DNA of 64,000 nt from JAJDOD01 sp039024895 (lineage in GTDB: Bacteria > Pseudomonadota > Alphaproteobacteria > Rhodobacterales > Rhodobacteraceae): contig JBCCPJ010000001.1 in the NCBI GenBank assembly GCA_039024895.1, positions 124,001-188,000 on the forward strand. The letters run 5' to 3'. The notes under the pieces were generated by a model. That model did not search any database and was not told where the DNA came from. It worked only from the letters and a program-made list of their open reading frames with translations. The translations under genes were made by a program, and so were the position numbers. Shown here in pieces: positions 17,342 to 25,685 of the stretch (positions are counted from its first letter, which is position 1; each line of letters begins with the position of its first letter).

Positions 17342-18070
17342 ATGACAGGTGCTTTGACGGGGAAAATCGCCGCCGTAACGGGAGCTGCGTCCGGCATCGG
17401 ATTGGCCGCGACAGAGGCGTTGATTGCGGAAGGGGCCACCGTTGTCATGGTGGACCGCGATGGGGCAGCGCTCGCCACATTGGTCGACAAACTCGGTCTC
17501 GCCGCCATTCCACAGATCACCGATTTGCTTGATCCGGAAAGCTGTAAGGCAATGGTACCGGAAATTTTGCAGAAGGTGGATCAGCTAGACATCCTCTACT
17601 GCAATGCGGGCACCTATATTGGCGGCGATCTGGACGAAACCGACGCCGACACTATCGACCGTATGCTCAACCTGAATGTCAATGCAGTGATGAAGAACGT
17701 GCATGCCATCATCCCTCACATGAAGAAGCGCGGCGTTGGAGACATATGGGTCACCTGCTCGGTCGCAGGGCATTCAGCCATTCCTTGGGAACCCGTCTAT
17801 TCAGGGTCCAAATGGGCCATGACGTGCTTTGTACAAACCATGCGCCGCCAGTTGCGCGAACATGGGATCCGCGTAGGTCAAGTTTCCCCTGGTCCCGTGA
17901 TCTCGGCGCTCCTGGCGGATTGGCCGGAAGAGAACTTGAAAAAAGCCAAGGAAAACGGATCGCTTATCGAACCATCCGAGGTTGCCGATGCCCTCGTTTT
18001 TGCGCTGACACGCGGTCGAAATGTGACAATCCGAGATATGATCGTGTTGCCGACCAATTTCGACATCTGA
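17342..18070 (+). CDS. SDR-family dehydrogenase (ribitol/galactitol dehydrogenase-like)
   Basis: 242 residues, GGGAGAGG upstream. NAD-binding TGAASGIGLAAT near residue 14, CNAG, catalytic Ser in CSVAGH and Tyr-x3-Lys in YSGSK. The sequence resembles ribitol 2-dehydrogenase-type SDRs, including a C-terminal ALTRGRNVTIRDMIVLPTNFDI segment. It lies 24 bp after the previous SDR and closes the plus-strand operon. A second polyol oxidation feeding the kinase/epimerase pair is the likely role. Confidence 0.86.
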   Translation: MTGALTGKIAAVTGAASGIGLAATEALIAEGATVVMVDRDGAALATLVDKLGLAAIPQITDLLDPESCKAMVPEILQKVDQLDILYCNAGTYIGGDLDETDADTIDRMLNLNVNAVMKNVHAIIPHMKKRGVGDIWVTCSVAGHSAIPWEPVYSGSKWAMTCFVQTMRRQLREHGIRVGQVSPGPVISALLADWPEENLKKAKENGSLIEPSEVADALVFALTRGRNVTIRDMIVLPTNFDI

Positions 18071-18360
18071 CAGAATGAGCAGAAGTCGCCGCATTAAGTG
18101 CGTTCGAACGATCCACCATACTTTAGTCTCGCCTCAGACCGAGGAACGGGCATCCTTGCCGCACAGCAAGAAACCGGAAATAGGTGCGCTTCGAGGTCTC
18201 CGGAGGTACGCCACGCATGGCTTTGCGTTCGCACGTGAACGACAACCTTTCCCGGGCTGAGAGACCCTAATCCAACGAGCATGTCACACATGGAATCTGT
18301 GCCGACGCTCGTCAGCCGACCGCATAGCCTCATGCTCTTATGGGCCCCGCATTCTCCATG

Positions 18361-18666
18361 TTAATCTAGATGCTTGGTTGCCTTCCGTCTCTTTGAAAGT
18401 GCTGCAATCTCAACGGCAACGATATCTTGCTGCAATGCCCTCTTTTTCCCGGCGGCGCTCAAGCCGTCGAAGGTCAAATCCGACCGGCACAACCCGATGT
18501 CTGCAAGCTCGCGATCGCTCATTCGGCTGAGTTCTTCCAAGTCACGGCGTGCCTTCGCTGCGTTGTCGAACCATACTTTTCCCAAATGCAACGCTTCAGC
18601 CAAGAAGCCCGCGTATTTTAGCATCGGAATGCTCGAACTACGTTTAGAAGAATTGAAAAATGCCAT
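18361..18666 (-). CDS. DUF1127 small protein
   Basis: 101 residues. The core LEELSRMSDRELADIGLCRSDL is the DUF1127 (YjiS-like) signature of short Arg-rich proteins common in alphaproteobacteria; this one adds a helical C-terminal tail. Members in other species bind RNA or affect small RNA and phosphate/carbon regulation, but for this longer version nothing specific can be said. Isolated gene with about 290 bases of unassigned sequence on its downstream side. Confidence 0.82.
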   Translation of the reverse strand: MAFFNSSKRSSSIPMLKYAGFLAEALHLGKVWFDNAAKARRDLEELSRMSDRELADIGLCRSDLTFDGLSAAGKKRALQQDIVAVEIAALSKRRKATKHLD

Positions 18667-18753
18667 ATTTTCAGTCTCTTAAAGGTTCATTTTCGGATTC
18701 AGATTTGGATTGGTATGCCGGTTACGGTCTTCGACAACGGATTGGATTTCGCG

Positions 18754-19014
18754 TTACCAAGGGAGCATCATGATCCTGCGAACTCGGAAATCATGCCCGT
18801 AGCGCTTTGGCTGGTGATCGCCGTTGTCGATCACACCAATATCGCGACGCAAGCTCTCTGGTAGCGCACAGATCGTCAGGCGTCCGCCCTTCAGGTCTTC
18901 GCCCGGCGCATTTCGGACGTGCCCCTTGAACCAAGCAAGTCCGTGATGAAGCCGGCCGTACGAACACGCCATAGAGTGTTCGTCCGAACGGACATATCTG
19001 ATTGGATTGAACAC
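18754..19014 (-). CDS. Small uncharacterised protein with DUF1127-like end
   Basis: 86 residues from a GTG at 19014 with an excellent GGAGGTGA site upstream. The C-terminal half contains LPESLRRDIGVID, which resembles the LRDIG core of DUF1127; the N-terminal half (CSYGRLHHGLAWFKGHVRNAPGEDL) is unknown to me. Histidine- and arginine-rich, no signal peptide or membrane helix. It is divergent from the LysR gene at 19157 and may be its target. Confidence 0.65.
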   Translation of the reverse strand: MFNPIRYVRSDEHSMACSYGRLHHGLAWFKGHVRNAPGEDLKGGRLTICALPESLRRDIGVIDNGDHQPKRYGHDFRVRRIMMLPW

Positions 19015-19156
19015 TTAATCACCTCCCAACTCTCCGCTGATTGCGCGCGCTAATCTCGGAAATGCACTCGGTCGCAAGGTTGGGCTATGTGTTTTCTTGT
19101 TCCTCAAAAATAAAGAACTTTGCGCATCAACTAACAATTTTGTATATCTGGGAACA

Positions 19157-20038
19157 ATGCTGAACTGGAACGACTACCAATACCTCCTAGCCGTTGAAGC
19201 GGCGGGCAGTCTCGCGGCCGCGGCCCGTCGTTTGAGCGTGAGCCAGCCTACCGTTGGCCGCCGGCTAAACGCTTTGTCAGAGGCGCTCGGCGTGCAGTTG
19301 GTCACACTATCGTCGGACGGCGCCCAGCTTTCGGAACGCGGACGAAAGATATGTGAACAGGCGCGCGTCTTGGGTCAGCAAGCCGCACTGATTGAGCTGA
19401 CCGCGCGGGAAGGCAAGGCTAGTGAAGCGACACGTCTGCGCATCGCCGCGTCAGAGGGTTTCGCAAGTGTCATGTTGGTGGGCTTGTTTGCTGAGTTCCA
19501 GGATTTGCACCCTAACATCCATATCGACCTGATCTCTGGTACGCGGATGTCCGACCTTCGACACAGCGAAGCGGACGTTGCAATTAGGGTTGGTGACCCG
19601 ATTGATGACCAACTCCATGGTCGAATTGTCGGCCAAATCGACTTTGGCCTCTATGCACACCATAGCTACTTGGACAAAGGCTTGCCGCTTGCAACCGTCG
19701 CTGACCTTCAGGATCACGCGATCGTTGAAAGCACAGGTGAAATCGAAAACCTGCCTCAGGCGAAACGGCTGAGGGAAATGGCACCAAAGGCGAAGGTGAC
19801 CTTTTCCTCAAACAGTCCTTTGAATCAGATTGATGCGATGTTGAGCGGCTTTGGAATACTGCCGCTTCCGACCTACCGGGCAAGAAACCTCCCCGGCGCG
19901 CATCGCGTACTGGACACGGTCTTCAAGATGCAAACCGATATCTGGCTGCTCTACCGTGCATCCGCGAGGGAGAGGGGCGAGGTGCAGACCGTCATTGACT
20001 TTCTTGCGCGCGAACTCCCGAAGGCCCTCAAGGCGTAG
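19157..20038 (+). CDS. LysR-family transcriptional regulator
   Basis: 293 residues from the ATG at 19157, which places the helix-turn-helix (YLLAVEAAGSLAAAARRLSVSQPTVGRRL) at the usual N-terminal position; an upstream in-frame start would add 20 unrelated residues. The effector domain follows from about residue 90 (RLRIAASEGFASVMLVGLFAEF). Divergent from the 86-aa gene. Effector unknown. Confidence 0.88.
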   Translation: MLNWNDYQYLLAVEAAGSLAAAARRLSVSQPTVGRRLNALSEALGVQLVTLSSDGAQLSERGRKICEQARVLGQQAALIELTAREGKASEATRLRIAASEGFASVMLVGLFAEFQDLHPNIHIDLISGTRMSDLRHSEADVAIRVGDPIDDQLHGRIVGQIDFGLYAHHSYLDKGLPLATVADLQDHAIVESTGEIENLPQAKRLREMAPKAKVTFSSNSPLNQIDAMLSGFGILPLPTYRARNLPGAHRVLDTVFKMQTDIWLLYRASARERGEVQTVIDFLARELPKALKA

Positions 20039-20206
20039 TCAATGAAGGCGGCCCCAAACTTGTGGCCAAATCCCTATTGGTTCTAGCCCGATACTGACGC
20101 CGAACGTGGGCACCGATGTCGGGACGATGCTTGGTCAGTCCGCGAATGATGACCGGCTTTCTTCGCAATGCATCCGACACCAGAGCCGTGCCAAGACCCC
20201 AGTGTC

Positions 20207-21064
20207 TCATCTCCGGCACGCGTGCGCCAATTGGTCAATCAACACATCGTCGCCGGTCAATCCCTCGCGCGAGGTCGCATAGCCCGCAAGTGCGATCGGC
20301 GGCAACAGCGGCAGCCCTAAAGCGTCGTCCGCGCGAAACAACGGCGGCACAATGGTTTTCGCCGGCATGATTGTCAGAGCTAAACCAGCCTGAACCAGCG
20401 TCCGAACGCCGACAGGATGTGGGCTCAGATGGGATACGCGGCACCGCTGTCCCGCCGTGTCCAGCGCTCGCAGTGCATGGCGTCTCAGGTCGCGACCATC
20501 GGTCAAAAACGCCAATGGGACGACCCGGTTCGCTGGCATCGAGAATTGCTTCGAACTCGCCCATGCCAAGTCCATCGAGAGAACAAACTTCCGCAGATTG
20601 TGCCGGCCCTGATCCATCATGAAAGCGATGTCGATATCGCCATCCTCCAAACTTTGCAGTAACCTTTCGCTCCGGTCGCACTGGATCTGGATTTTGATAT
20701 CTGGCCTCTCGGACGCAAAAAGGCCGAGTGTTTCCGCAACGATTGACATCGCCAATGTGACAGTAGTTCCAAGCCTCAAAACTTGGCGGGAACCAACAGT
20801 TTGCGCCGTTTCCACAGCCTCGGCAGAGAGCGCAAGGATGCGCTTAGCGTAGACTAGGAAGGCTTCGCCATCTGCTGTCAGCGACATGCTTTGGCCGCGT
20901 CCACGGGATACAAGTCGCTGCCCAAGACTGGATTCTAGCTTTTTGATCTGAGCGCTTATTGACGATTGAACCGTGTTCTGTCGGGCGGCAACAGCCGTGA
21001 AACTCAGCTCCTCCGCAACCAAGGCAAAGGTCTGCAACTCACGAAGATCGAATAAAATCTGCAT
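20207..21064 (-). CDS. LysR-family transcriptional regulator, divergent from TauE/SafE gene
   Basis: 285 residues: HTH LQTFALVAEELSFTAVAARQNTVQSSISAQIKKLE, then an effector-binding domain beginning LRLGTTVTLAMSIVAETL. Separated from the TauE/SafE permease gene by 86 bp in divergent orientation, the usual arrangement of a LysR activator with its target. The effector might be the anion or sulfur compound the permease exports; this is inference. Confidence 0.87.
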   Translation of the reverse strand: MQILFDLRELQTFALVAEELSFTAVAARQNTVQSSISAQIKKLESSLGQRLVSRGRGQSMSLTADGEAFLVYAKRILALSAEAVETAQTVGSRQVLRLGTTVTLAMSIVAETLGLFASERPDIKIQIQCDRSERLLQSLEDGDIDIAFMMDQGRHNLRKFVLSMDLAWASSKQFSMPANRVVPLAFLTDGRDLRRHALRALDTAGQRCRVSHLSPHPVGVRTLVQAGLALTIMPAKTIVPPLFRADDALGLPLLPPIALAGYATSREGLTGDDVLIDQLAHACRR

Positions 21065-21150
21065 ATGCGATTTTTAACCTCATATTTGATCGTTTCCCAG
21101 ATTTTTCATTGGCTGATACCCGGGGGACCGAAAGGAGACATGGAGACAAA

Positions 21151-21909
21151 ATGGAAACCACACCGGCATTCTTCGTCGTCGCTATCTTGGCTGTTGTGCT
21201 CACCGGCTTCTCGAAAAGTGGCTTTGGTGGCGGGCTTGGTGTGATGGCAGTTCCGATGATGTCGCTCTGTGTGACACCTCAGTTTGCCGCAGCGGTGATG
21301 ATGCCCATTCTGCTGACAATGGATGTGCTAATCGTTTGGCGATACCGTGTGACCTGGAACCGCACGATCGTCCAAAACTTGCTTCCAGCAGCAATCTTAG
21401 GTTTAATTGCGGGAAGCCTACTCTTTCGCTACATGGATGCGAACACTGTCAAGTTCCTGATTGGCCTCTTGGCAGCCTTCTTCGTTTTCCGGTTTGCAGT
21501 GTCTTTGCGGTACGAACAAACGGTTCGACAGACACCTAAACCAATCGTTTTCGGTCTCGGATTTCTATCGGGCTTCTCGAGCTTCATCGCCCATGCTGGT
21601 GGCCCACCTGTAAAAGGATACCTTCTGCAGCAGCAGTTGGGAAAAACGTGGTTTGTGGGAACAAACACAGTGTTCTTCTTTGTTCTGAACCTCCTAAAAA
21701 CGATTGCCTACGGCGCGGTTGGCACGCTCTCTCACTCAAGCCTCTACATCAGCGCGCTTCTCGCCCCCTTTCTTCTGCTCGGCATCGGCGTCGGTTTTCT
21801 CCTCCATCGACGCGTCGATCAGGCAGTCTTTGTTAAAGTAGTCTACGGTTTTTTGGCTTTGACAGCGCTCCGACTTCTTTATGACTCCCAACGAGCCTTC
21901 TTCGGCTAA
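21151..21909 (+). CDS. TauE/SafE-family membrane permease
   Basis: 252 residues from the ATG at 21151 (GGAGAC just upstream). Seven or eight hydrophobic helices with the family-typical GFSKSGFGGGLG near the N-terminus and a second repeat motif GFLSGFSSFIAHAGGPPVKGYLL. TauE/SafE proteins export sulfite, sulfoacetate or other small organic anions. No sulfonate-degrading gene is adjacent, so the cargo is open. Confidence 0.88.
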   Translation: METTPAFFVVAILAVVLTGFSKSGFGGGLGVMAVPMMSLCVTPQFAAAVMMPILLTMDVLIVWRYRVTWNRTIVQNLLPAAILGLIAGSLLFRYMDANTVKFLIGLLAAFFVFRFAVSLRYEQTVRQTPKPIVFGLGFLSGFSSFIAHAGGPPVKGYLLQQQLGKTWFVGTNTVFFFVLNLLKTIAYGAVGTLSHSSLYISALLAPFLLLGIGVGFLLHRRVDQAVFVKVVYGFLALTALRLLYDSQRAFFG

Positions 21910-22052
21910 AGACGATCCAAATCGGTCACTCGAACGCGCAATTGATTTCGGCGGAGCGTCCCTTCGAACCAGTCATTCGCTTCACAGTCGCAATCTCGCA
22001 ACAAAACGATAGGCGGACCTAGGCCCGCCTTCTCGATGAACAGTACTATGCC

Positions 22053-22553
22053 TCAAGCCAAGGCCGCGATGTTATTCAGGCCGAGTTCGTAGGTCTTGCC
22101 CAGCATGCGGTCCATAAAGAGGCCAAAGATGCGGAAGATGGGGTTAAAGCCCATGTCCGAGGTCACGGTCCATGTAATGCGGGCGCCTTTGTCCATCGCT
22201 TTGGCTTCGATGGTCTGCACTGGCTTGCCCATGGCGCCAAGATCAATGAGGTGCGTGACGCGGGTTGCGGTGACATCTATCACGGTCTGGGTGCCTTTGC
22301 CCTCCTTGCCTTCGAAGCGAAAGCCGGAACCTTTGCCTTCGGCGGGACCAAAAGGTGTGATCTTCAGGTCTGGGTCTGTGGTGAAATATGGGTTGAAGGT
22401 TTGAAAGCCCTCCGTGCTGGCGACGCGGGCGATCACATCTTCGGGGCACATTTCCACATCGGCTTGGCGGCTCACAACGACTTTACGTGGCAGCAGCAGG
22501 GCGAATAAAGCGATGGCGGCGATAACGGCGACAATTGTGTAAACGATGGTCAT
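22053..22553 (-). CDS. SRPBCC-fold membrane-anchored protein (ECF42 module, copy 2)
   Basis: 166 residues from the ATG at 22553 (AGAGGA upstream). An N-terminal helix (about 4-22, ending LLLPRKVVV) would anchor it to the membrane; the rest is a START/SRPBCC (polyketide-cyclase-like) ligand-binding fold with FNPYFTTDPDLKITPFGP and FRIFGLFMDRMLG. It is paralogous to the protein at 24247-24759 (shared NPY-x4-DP-L-K pattern and GLFM end). Located 85 bp downstream of the sigma factor gene; ligand unknown. Confidence 0.8.
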   Translation of the reverse strand: MTIVYTIVAVIAAIALFALLLPRKVVVSRQADVEMCPEDVIARVASTEGFQTFNPYFTTDPDLKITPFGPAEGKGSGFRFEGKEGKGTQTVIDVTATRVTHLIDLGAMGKPVQTIEAKAMDKGARITWTVTSDMGFNPIFRIFGLFMDRMLGKTYELGLNNIAALA

Positions 22554-22638
22554 AGGTTTGGTCCTCTTTGTCTGTTGAAGGGGAGAGCTTTTCTCCCTTC
22601 TGACCACACGACGAAGACCAATGCCGTCAATCGACACG

Positions 22639-23868
22639 TCATGACATTTTTTTTTGCAAACCTGACTTTTTTTTCTCAAGCCATATTTTTGATGGGCGGT
22701 CCGAGCAAAGCGAGATAGCAACTGCATAAGCCTCCGCCGCTTCTGCGGTCCGACCGAGTTCGGCCAAACAATGCGCACGCACCGCATGAAACGGCTGATA
22801 ACTTTTCAGTCCGTCGAATTCGATCACATCGAGCATCTTCAGACCTTCAGCGGGGCCCGCATCCTTTGACACAACCGCCGCTCGACTGACGGCGCCACCG
22901 ATGGACGGATAGGTATGCATCAAACCCGCATAGAGCTGGGATAGTGCGCGCCAATCTGTCCGGCCGGTTACGGATCGCGCAGCGTGAACGGATTGGATGG
23001 CAGCTTCCAGTTGAAACCTTCCGGGTAAGCTCTTAGGCGGGTTTTTCAGTGAGGCTTGGGTCAACAAGCTCACCGAACGTTCGATGAGCTGGTTGTCCCA
23101 GAGTTCGACATCTTGTTCTGGCACGGGTACCAGAACACCATCACTCAAACGGGCATCACGGCGCGCTTCGATGAAGCCAATCAAGGCGGTCAAACCGAGT
23201 GTCTCCGGGTTCTCAGGGGCCAGCTCGGCGACAATGTTTGAGAGAAAGAACGCCTCATGGCTCAGGTCGCCGTTCCGTTCCAACCAATCCACGGAATAGG
23301 CACCGTAAACCGCTTCCAAAACAGCGACCATGCGTTCTGGGTAAGCATCCGTTTCCGGTACAATGAAAGGAATACCGGCAGATTTGATCTTCTTTTTAGC
23401 CCTAACCAGCCTCTGCGCTATGGTTGATGGATTGATAAGAAAGGCTTTTGCGATCTGTTCTGCCTCCAGCCCCAGGACAGTCTGAAGCATTAGCGGCGTA
23501 CGAATACCTTCATCGAGGGCCGGATGCGCGCAAACGAACAGCAATTTGAGCCGATCATCCAACTGAGTGTCTTCGGGTTCGATTGCTTGTGCGTCGGCCA
23601 TGTCATTTGCCTCATCGGTGATGACCAAACGAGCATCACGGCGCGCCTGATCGATGCGTCTGTTTTTCGCCACGGTCAGAAGCCAGGCCTCGGGTCTGTC
23701 GGGAATGCCGCGCCGCGGCCATGTGCTCAGGGCGGACACAAAAGCATCGGCCAGCGCGTCTTCGGCAGCGATGATGTCGCCCGTGCGGCTGGCAAGCATC
23801 GCAATCAACTTGCCATAGGCGGCGCGGGCAACATCTTCCGCCCGCGCCTGTGCGTCTGTCTTGCTCAC
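22639..23868 (-). CDS. ECF42-type RNA polymerase sigma factor with SnoaL-less TPR-like C-terminus
   Basis: 409 residues from a GTG at 23868 that overlaps the DGPF gene stop (GTGA). The first 180 residues carry sigma region 2 (AEDALADAFVSALSTWPRRGIP, AWLLTVAKNRRIDQARRDAR) and region 4 (AEQIAKAFLINPSTIAQRLVRAKKKIK). The long helical C-terminal extension with PGRFQLEAAIQSVHA is the hallmark of the ECF42/YCII-associated group, in which it is needed for activity and no anti-sigma factor is used. Paired with the DGPF gene directly upstream. Confidence 0.9.
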   Translation of the reverse strand: MSKTDAQARAEDVARAAYGKLIAMLASRTGDIIAAEDALADAFVSALSTWPRRGIPDRPEAWLLTVAKNRRIDQARRDARLVITDEANDMADAQAIEPEDTQLDDRLKLLFVCAHPALDEGIRTPLMLQTVLGLEAEQIAKAFLINPSTIAQRLVRAKKKIKSAGIPFIVPETDAYPERMVAVLEAVYGAYSVDWLERNGDLSHEAFFLSNIVAELAPENPETLGLTALIGFIEARRDARLSDGVLVPVPEQDVELWDNQLIERSVSLLTQASLKNPPKSLPGRFQLEAAIQSVHAARSVTGRTDWRALSQLYAGLMHTYPSIGGAVSRAAVVSKDAGPAEGLKMLDVIEFDGLKSYQPFHAVRAHCLAELGRTAEAAEAYAVAISLCSDRPSKIWLEKKKSGLQKKMS

Positions 23869-24218
23869 ACGCTGCCCATGGCAGAGGCGCGGATTTCCAG
23901 CTTGCCGTAGTGGACGTGAGGGCATTTCTCTGCCCATTTCATCGCCTCATCGAGATCAGGGACATCGATGGCAAAATAGCCGCCTAATGTCTCCTTCGTC
24001 TCGGCGAACGGTCCATCTTGAACCCGCTTTTCCCCACCCGCCAGCGTAACAGTGGTCGCGGTGTCGGCGGGGTGGAGCCAATCGGTCTCGATGAAAACCC
24101 CCGCCTCCTGAAGCGCGCCGATGTACTGCCCGTAAATTTCCTTGGACTTGGCCCAATCCTCTTCGGTCATGCCAGCGGCCATTGCGGGGTCGGAATAAAG
24201 AAGAAATGTGTAACGCAT
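23865..24218 (-). CDS. DGPF/YCII-domain protein, partner of ECF42 sigma factor
   Basis: 117 residues from the ATG at 24218. YCII fold with the signature DGPFAETKETLGGY that names the DGPF family, and an N-terminal MRYTFLLYSDP. Genes of this family almost always precede ECF42-type sigma factors; the biochemical role is unknown. Here it is translationally coupled to the sigma gene. 60% or so of positions appear shared with the second copy at 28571-28915 by eye. Confidence 0.9.
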   Translation of the reverse strand: MRYTFLLYSDPAMAAGMTEEDWAKSKEIYGQYIGALQEAGVFIETDWLHPADTATTVTLAGGEKRVQDGPFAETKETLGGYFAIDVPDLDEAMKWAEKCPHVHYGKLEIRASAMGSV

Positions 24219-24246
24219 TGTTTTCGTTTCCTTGTAGCTGTTCAGA

Positions 24247-24759
24247 CTAAGCCGCAACGTCGGCGATATTGGCAAGGCCAAGCTCAAAGTTCGGACCGAT
24301 CACGCCTTCCATGAAAAGACCCATGACACGGAAGAACGGGTTCGTTCCCAAGTCCATGTCCATCGACCATGTCACCTCGGTCGCCCTATCAAGCGCTACG
24401 ACTGAGATCGCCTGCGTTGGTTGGCCGAGCGACCCAAGATTGAGGTCAAAGACCACTTGATCCGAAGTGATAGACGCCACCGTTTGTTGGCATGAGCCGT
24501 CCTTGCTCTTGAAGGCAAAGCCAGAACCAACGCCAGAAGTCGGGCCAAACATCTCAACCTTTAGGTTTGGATCGAGGTCCTTGTAAGGATTGAACGCCTG
24601 ATAGCCGGTGTTGGAAACGGCCAATTCAATCACGGCACCAGGAGCGACACCGATCAGAGCAGAGCGTTCGATGCTCACGTGCCGCGGCAATACCAATGTG
24701 GCACCCGCCAACGCAGCCATTCCGCAAACCGTGTAGATGGCGACTTTCTTGAATTTCAT
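24247..24759 (-). CDS. SRPBCC-fold membrane-anchored protein (ECF42 module, copy 1)
   Basis: 170 residues, AGAGGAC upstream of the ATG at 24759. N-terminal hydrophobic helix (about 7-24) then an SRPBCC domain: FNPYKDLDPNLKVEMFGP, FNLNLGSLGQ-like strand and FRVMGLFMEGVIG. First gene of the four-gene minus-strand set SRPBCC-DGPF-sigma-SRPBCC (28 bp to the next gene). Ligand unknown; its presence on both sides of the sigma/DGPF pair suggests a duplicated output. Confidence 0.8.
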   Translation of the reverse strand: MKFKKVAIYTVCGMAALAGATLVLPRHVSIERSALIGVAPGAVIELAVSNTGYQAFNPYKDLDPNLKVEMFGPTSGVGSGFAFKSKDGSCQQTVASITSDQVVFDLNLGSLGQPTQAISVVALDRATEVTWSMDMDLGTNPFFRVMGLFMEGVIGPNFELGLANIADVAA

Positions 24760-25241
24760 GCATCTGTCCTCTCGTCTATGTGTAAGAAGGGCGTTCTTGC
24801 CTCTACACCCACACGACGCACGAGAAGCGCGCCAATCGACAACTGGACGAAAAAAAACTTGAAATGGCTCCCAACCAACACCGGTCGAAATGACGCATAA
24901 TATCGTGGGGCGCCTCAGTCTGTGTTGGATTGTCGTTTTGTAGGGATCGGCCCTACCAAGCGATGGAAGTAAAGTTCTACATCTCAGAAAGTCGTCTCAG
25001 CCCGGATTTGTCCAGCCGCCAAGGAGTGACCCGACCTTCTTCCTGAGTTCAATACCAAGCTATTGGAGTTTGCGCATTTATTAGGCGAGTTTTCGTGACG
25101 AGCCTCCAAATAGGTACATTGAGCAAGTTGGATAGAGATTGCTTTCTACGCCACCGAACGGCAGCGTTGTGGGGATTAAAATCCGCTCTATGGTACAAGA
25201 GCTTTAAAGAAAACAAATTCAATTAAAGTGGGGACAGCTCG
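24760..25241. other. Intergenic region between ECF42 module and uspA
   Basis: About 480 bases without a credible gene. It must hold the divergent promoters for the SRPBCC-DGPF-sigma set and for uspA. One hairpin is visible: GTAGGG-ATCGG-CCCTAC at 24940-24956. Nothing else recognisable. Confidence 0.5.
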
Positions 25242-25673
25242 ATGAAACTAGTGATTGGCCTTGACGGCCATGGCTCGGGTGAGCACGCCTTGGCCTTCGC
25301 TCAGGATTTGGCGGCCAAGACAACGGACTGCGAATTGATTGTGGTTTACGTGATCGAATGGTCGCCCTTTTCGTTTCAAACCGCGGAAGAGAACGCCGAA
25401 CGTCACAAGCGGCGCGAGGAAGAGATCGCCGTTGCAAAGGAAAGAGTGGTTGAACCAGCTGTTGCGCTGTTGACAGAAGCTGGACTGAACGCACGCGCCA
25501 TTGTGCGTCACGGCAATGTCGCCGACACAATTGACAGCGTCGCCCACGCGGAGGGAGCGAGCCAGATCATCGTTGGTCGCAGCAGTGAGGGAAGTTTGAC
25601 TTCGCGGATATTCGGTAGCTCGACTGCAAACCTTGTCATGAACGCACGCGTTCCCGTCACTGTCGTCGCATAA
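25242..25673 (+). CDS. Universal stress protein, UspA family
   Basis: 143 residues, single Usp domain: KLVIGLDGHGSGEHALAFA at the start and the ATP-binding-type end ASQIIVGRSSEGSLTSRIFGSSTANLVMNARVPVTVVA, where G-x2-G-x9-G(S/T) is present in modified form. Ends 12 bp before the symporter start, so the two are likely co-transcribed. Usp genes next to transporters are thought to gate or report on energy or stress state. Confidence 0.92.
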   Translation: MKLVIGLDGHGSGEHALAFAQDLAAKTTDCELIVVYVIEWSPFSFQTAEENAERHKRREEEIAVAKERVVEPAVALLTEAGLNARAIVRHGNVADTIDSVAHAEGASQIIVGRSSEGSLTSRIFGSSTANLVMNARVPVTVVA

Positions 25674-25685
25674 GGACACGTCACC

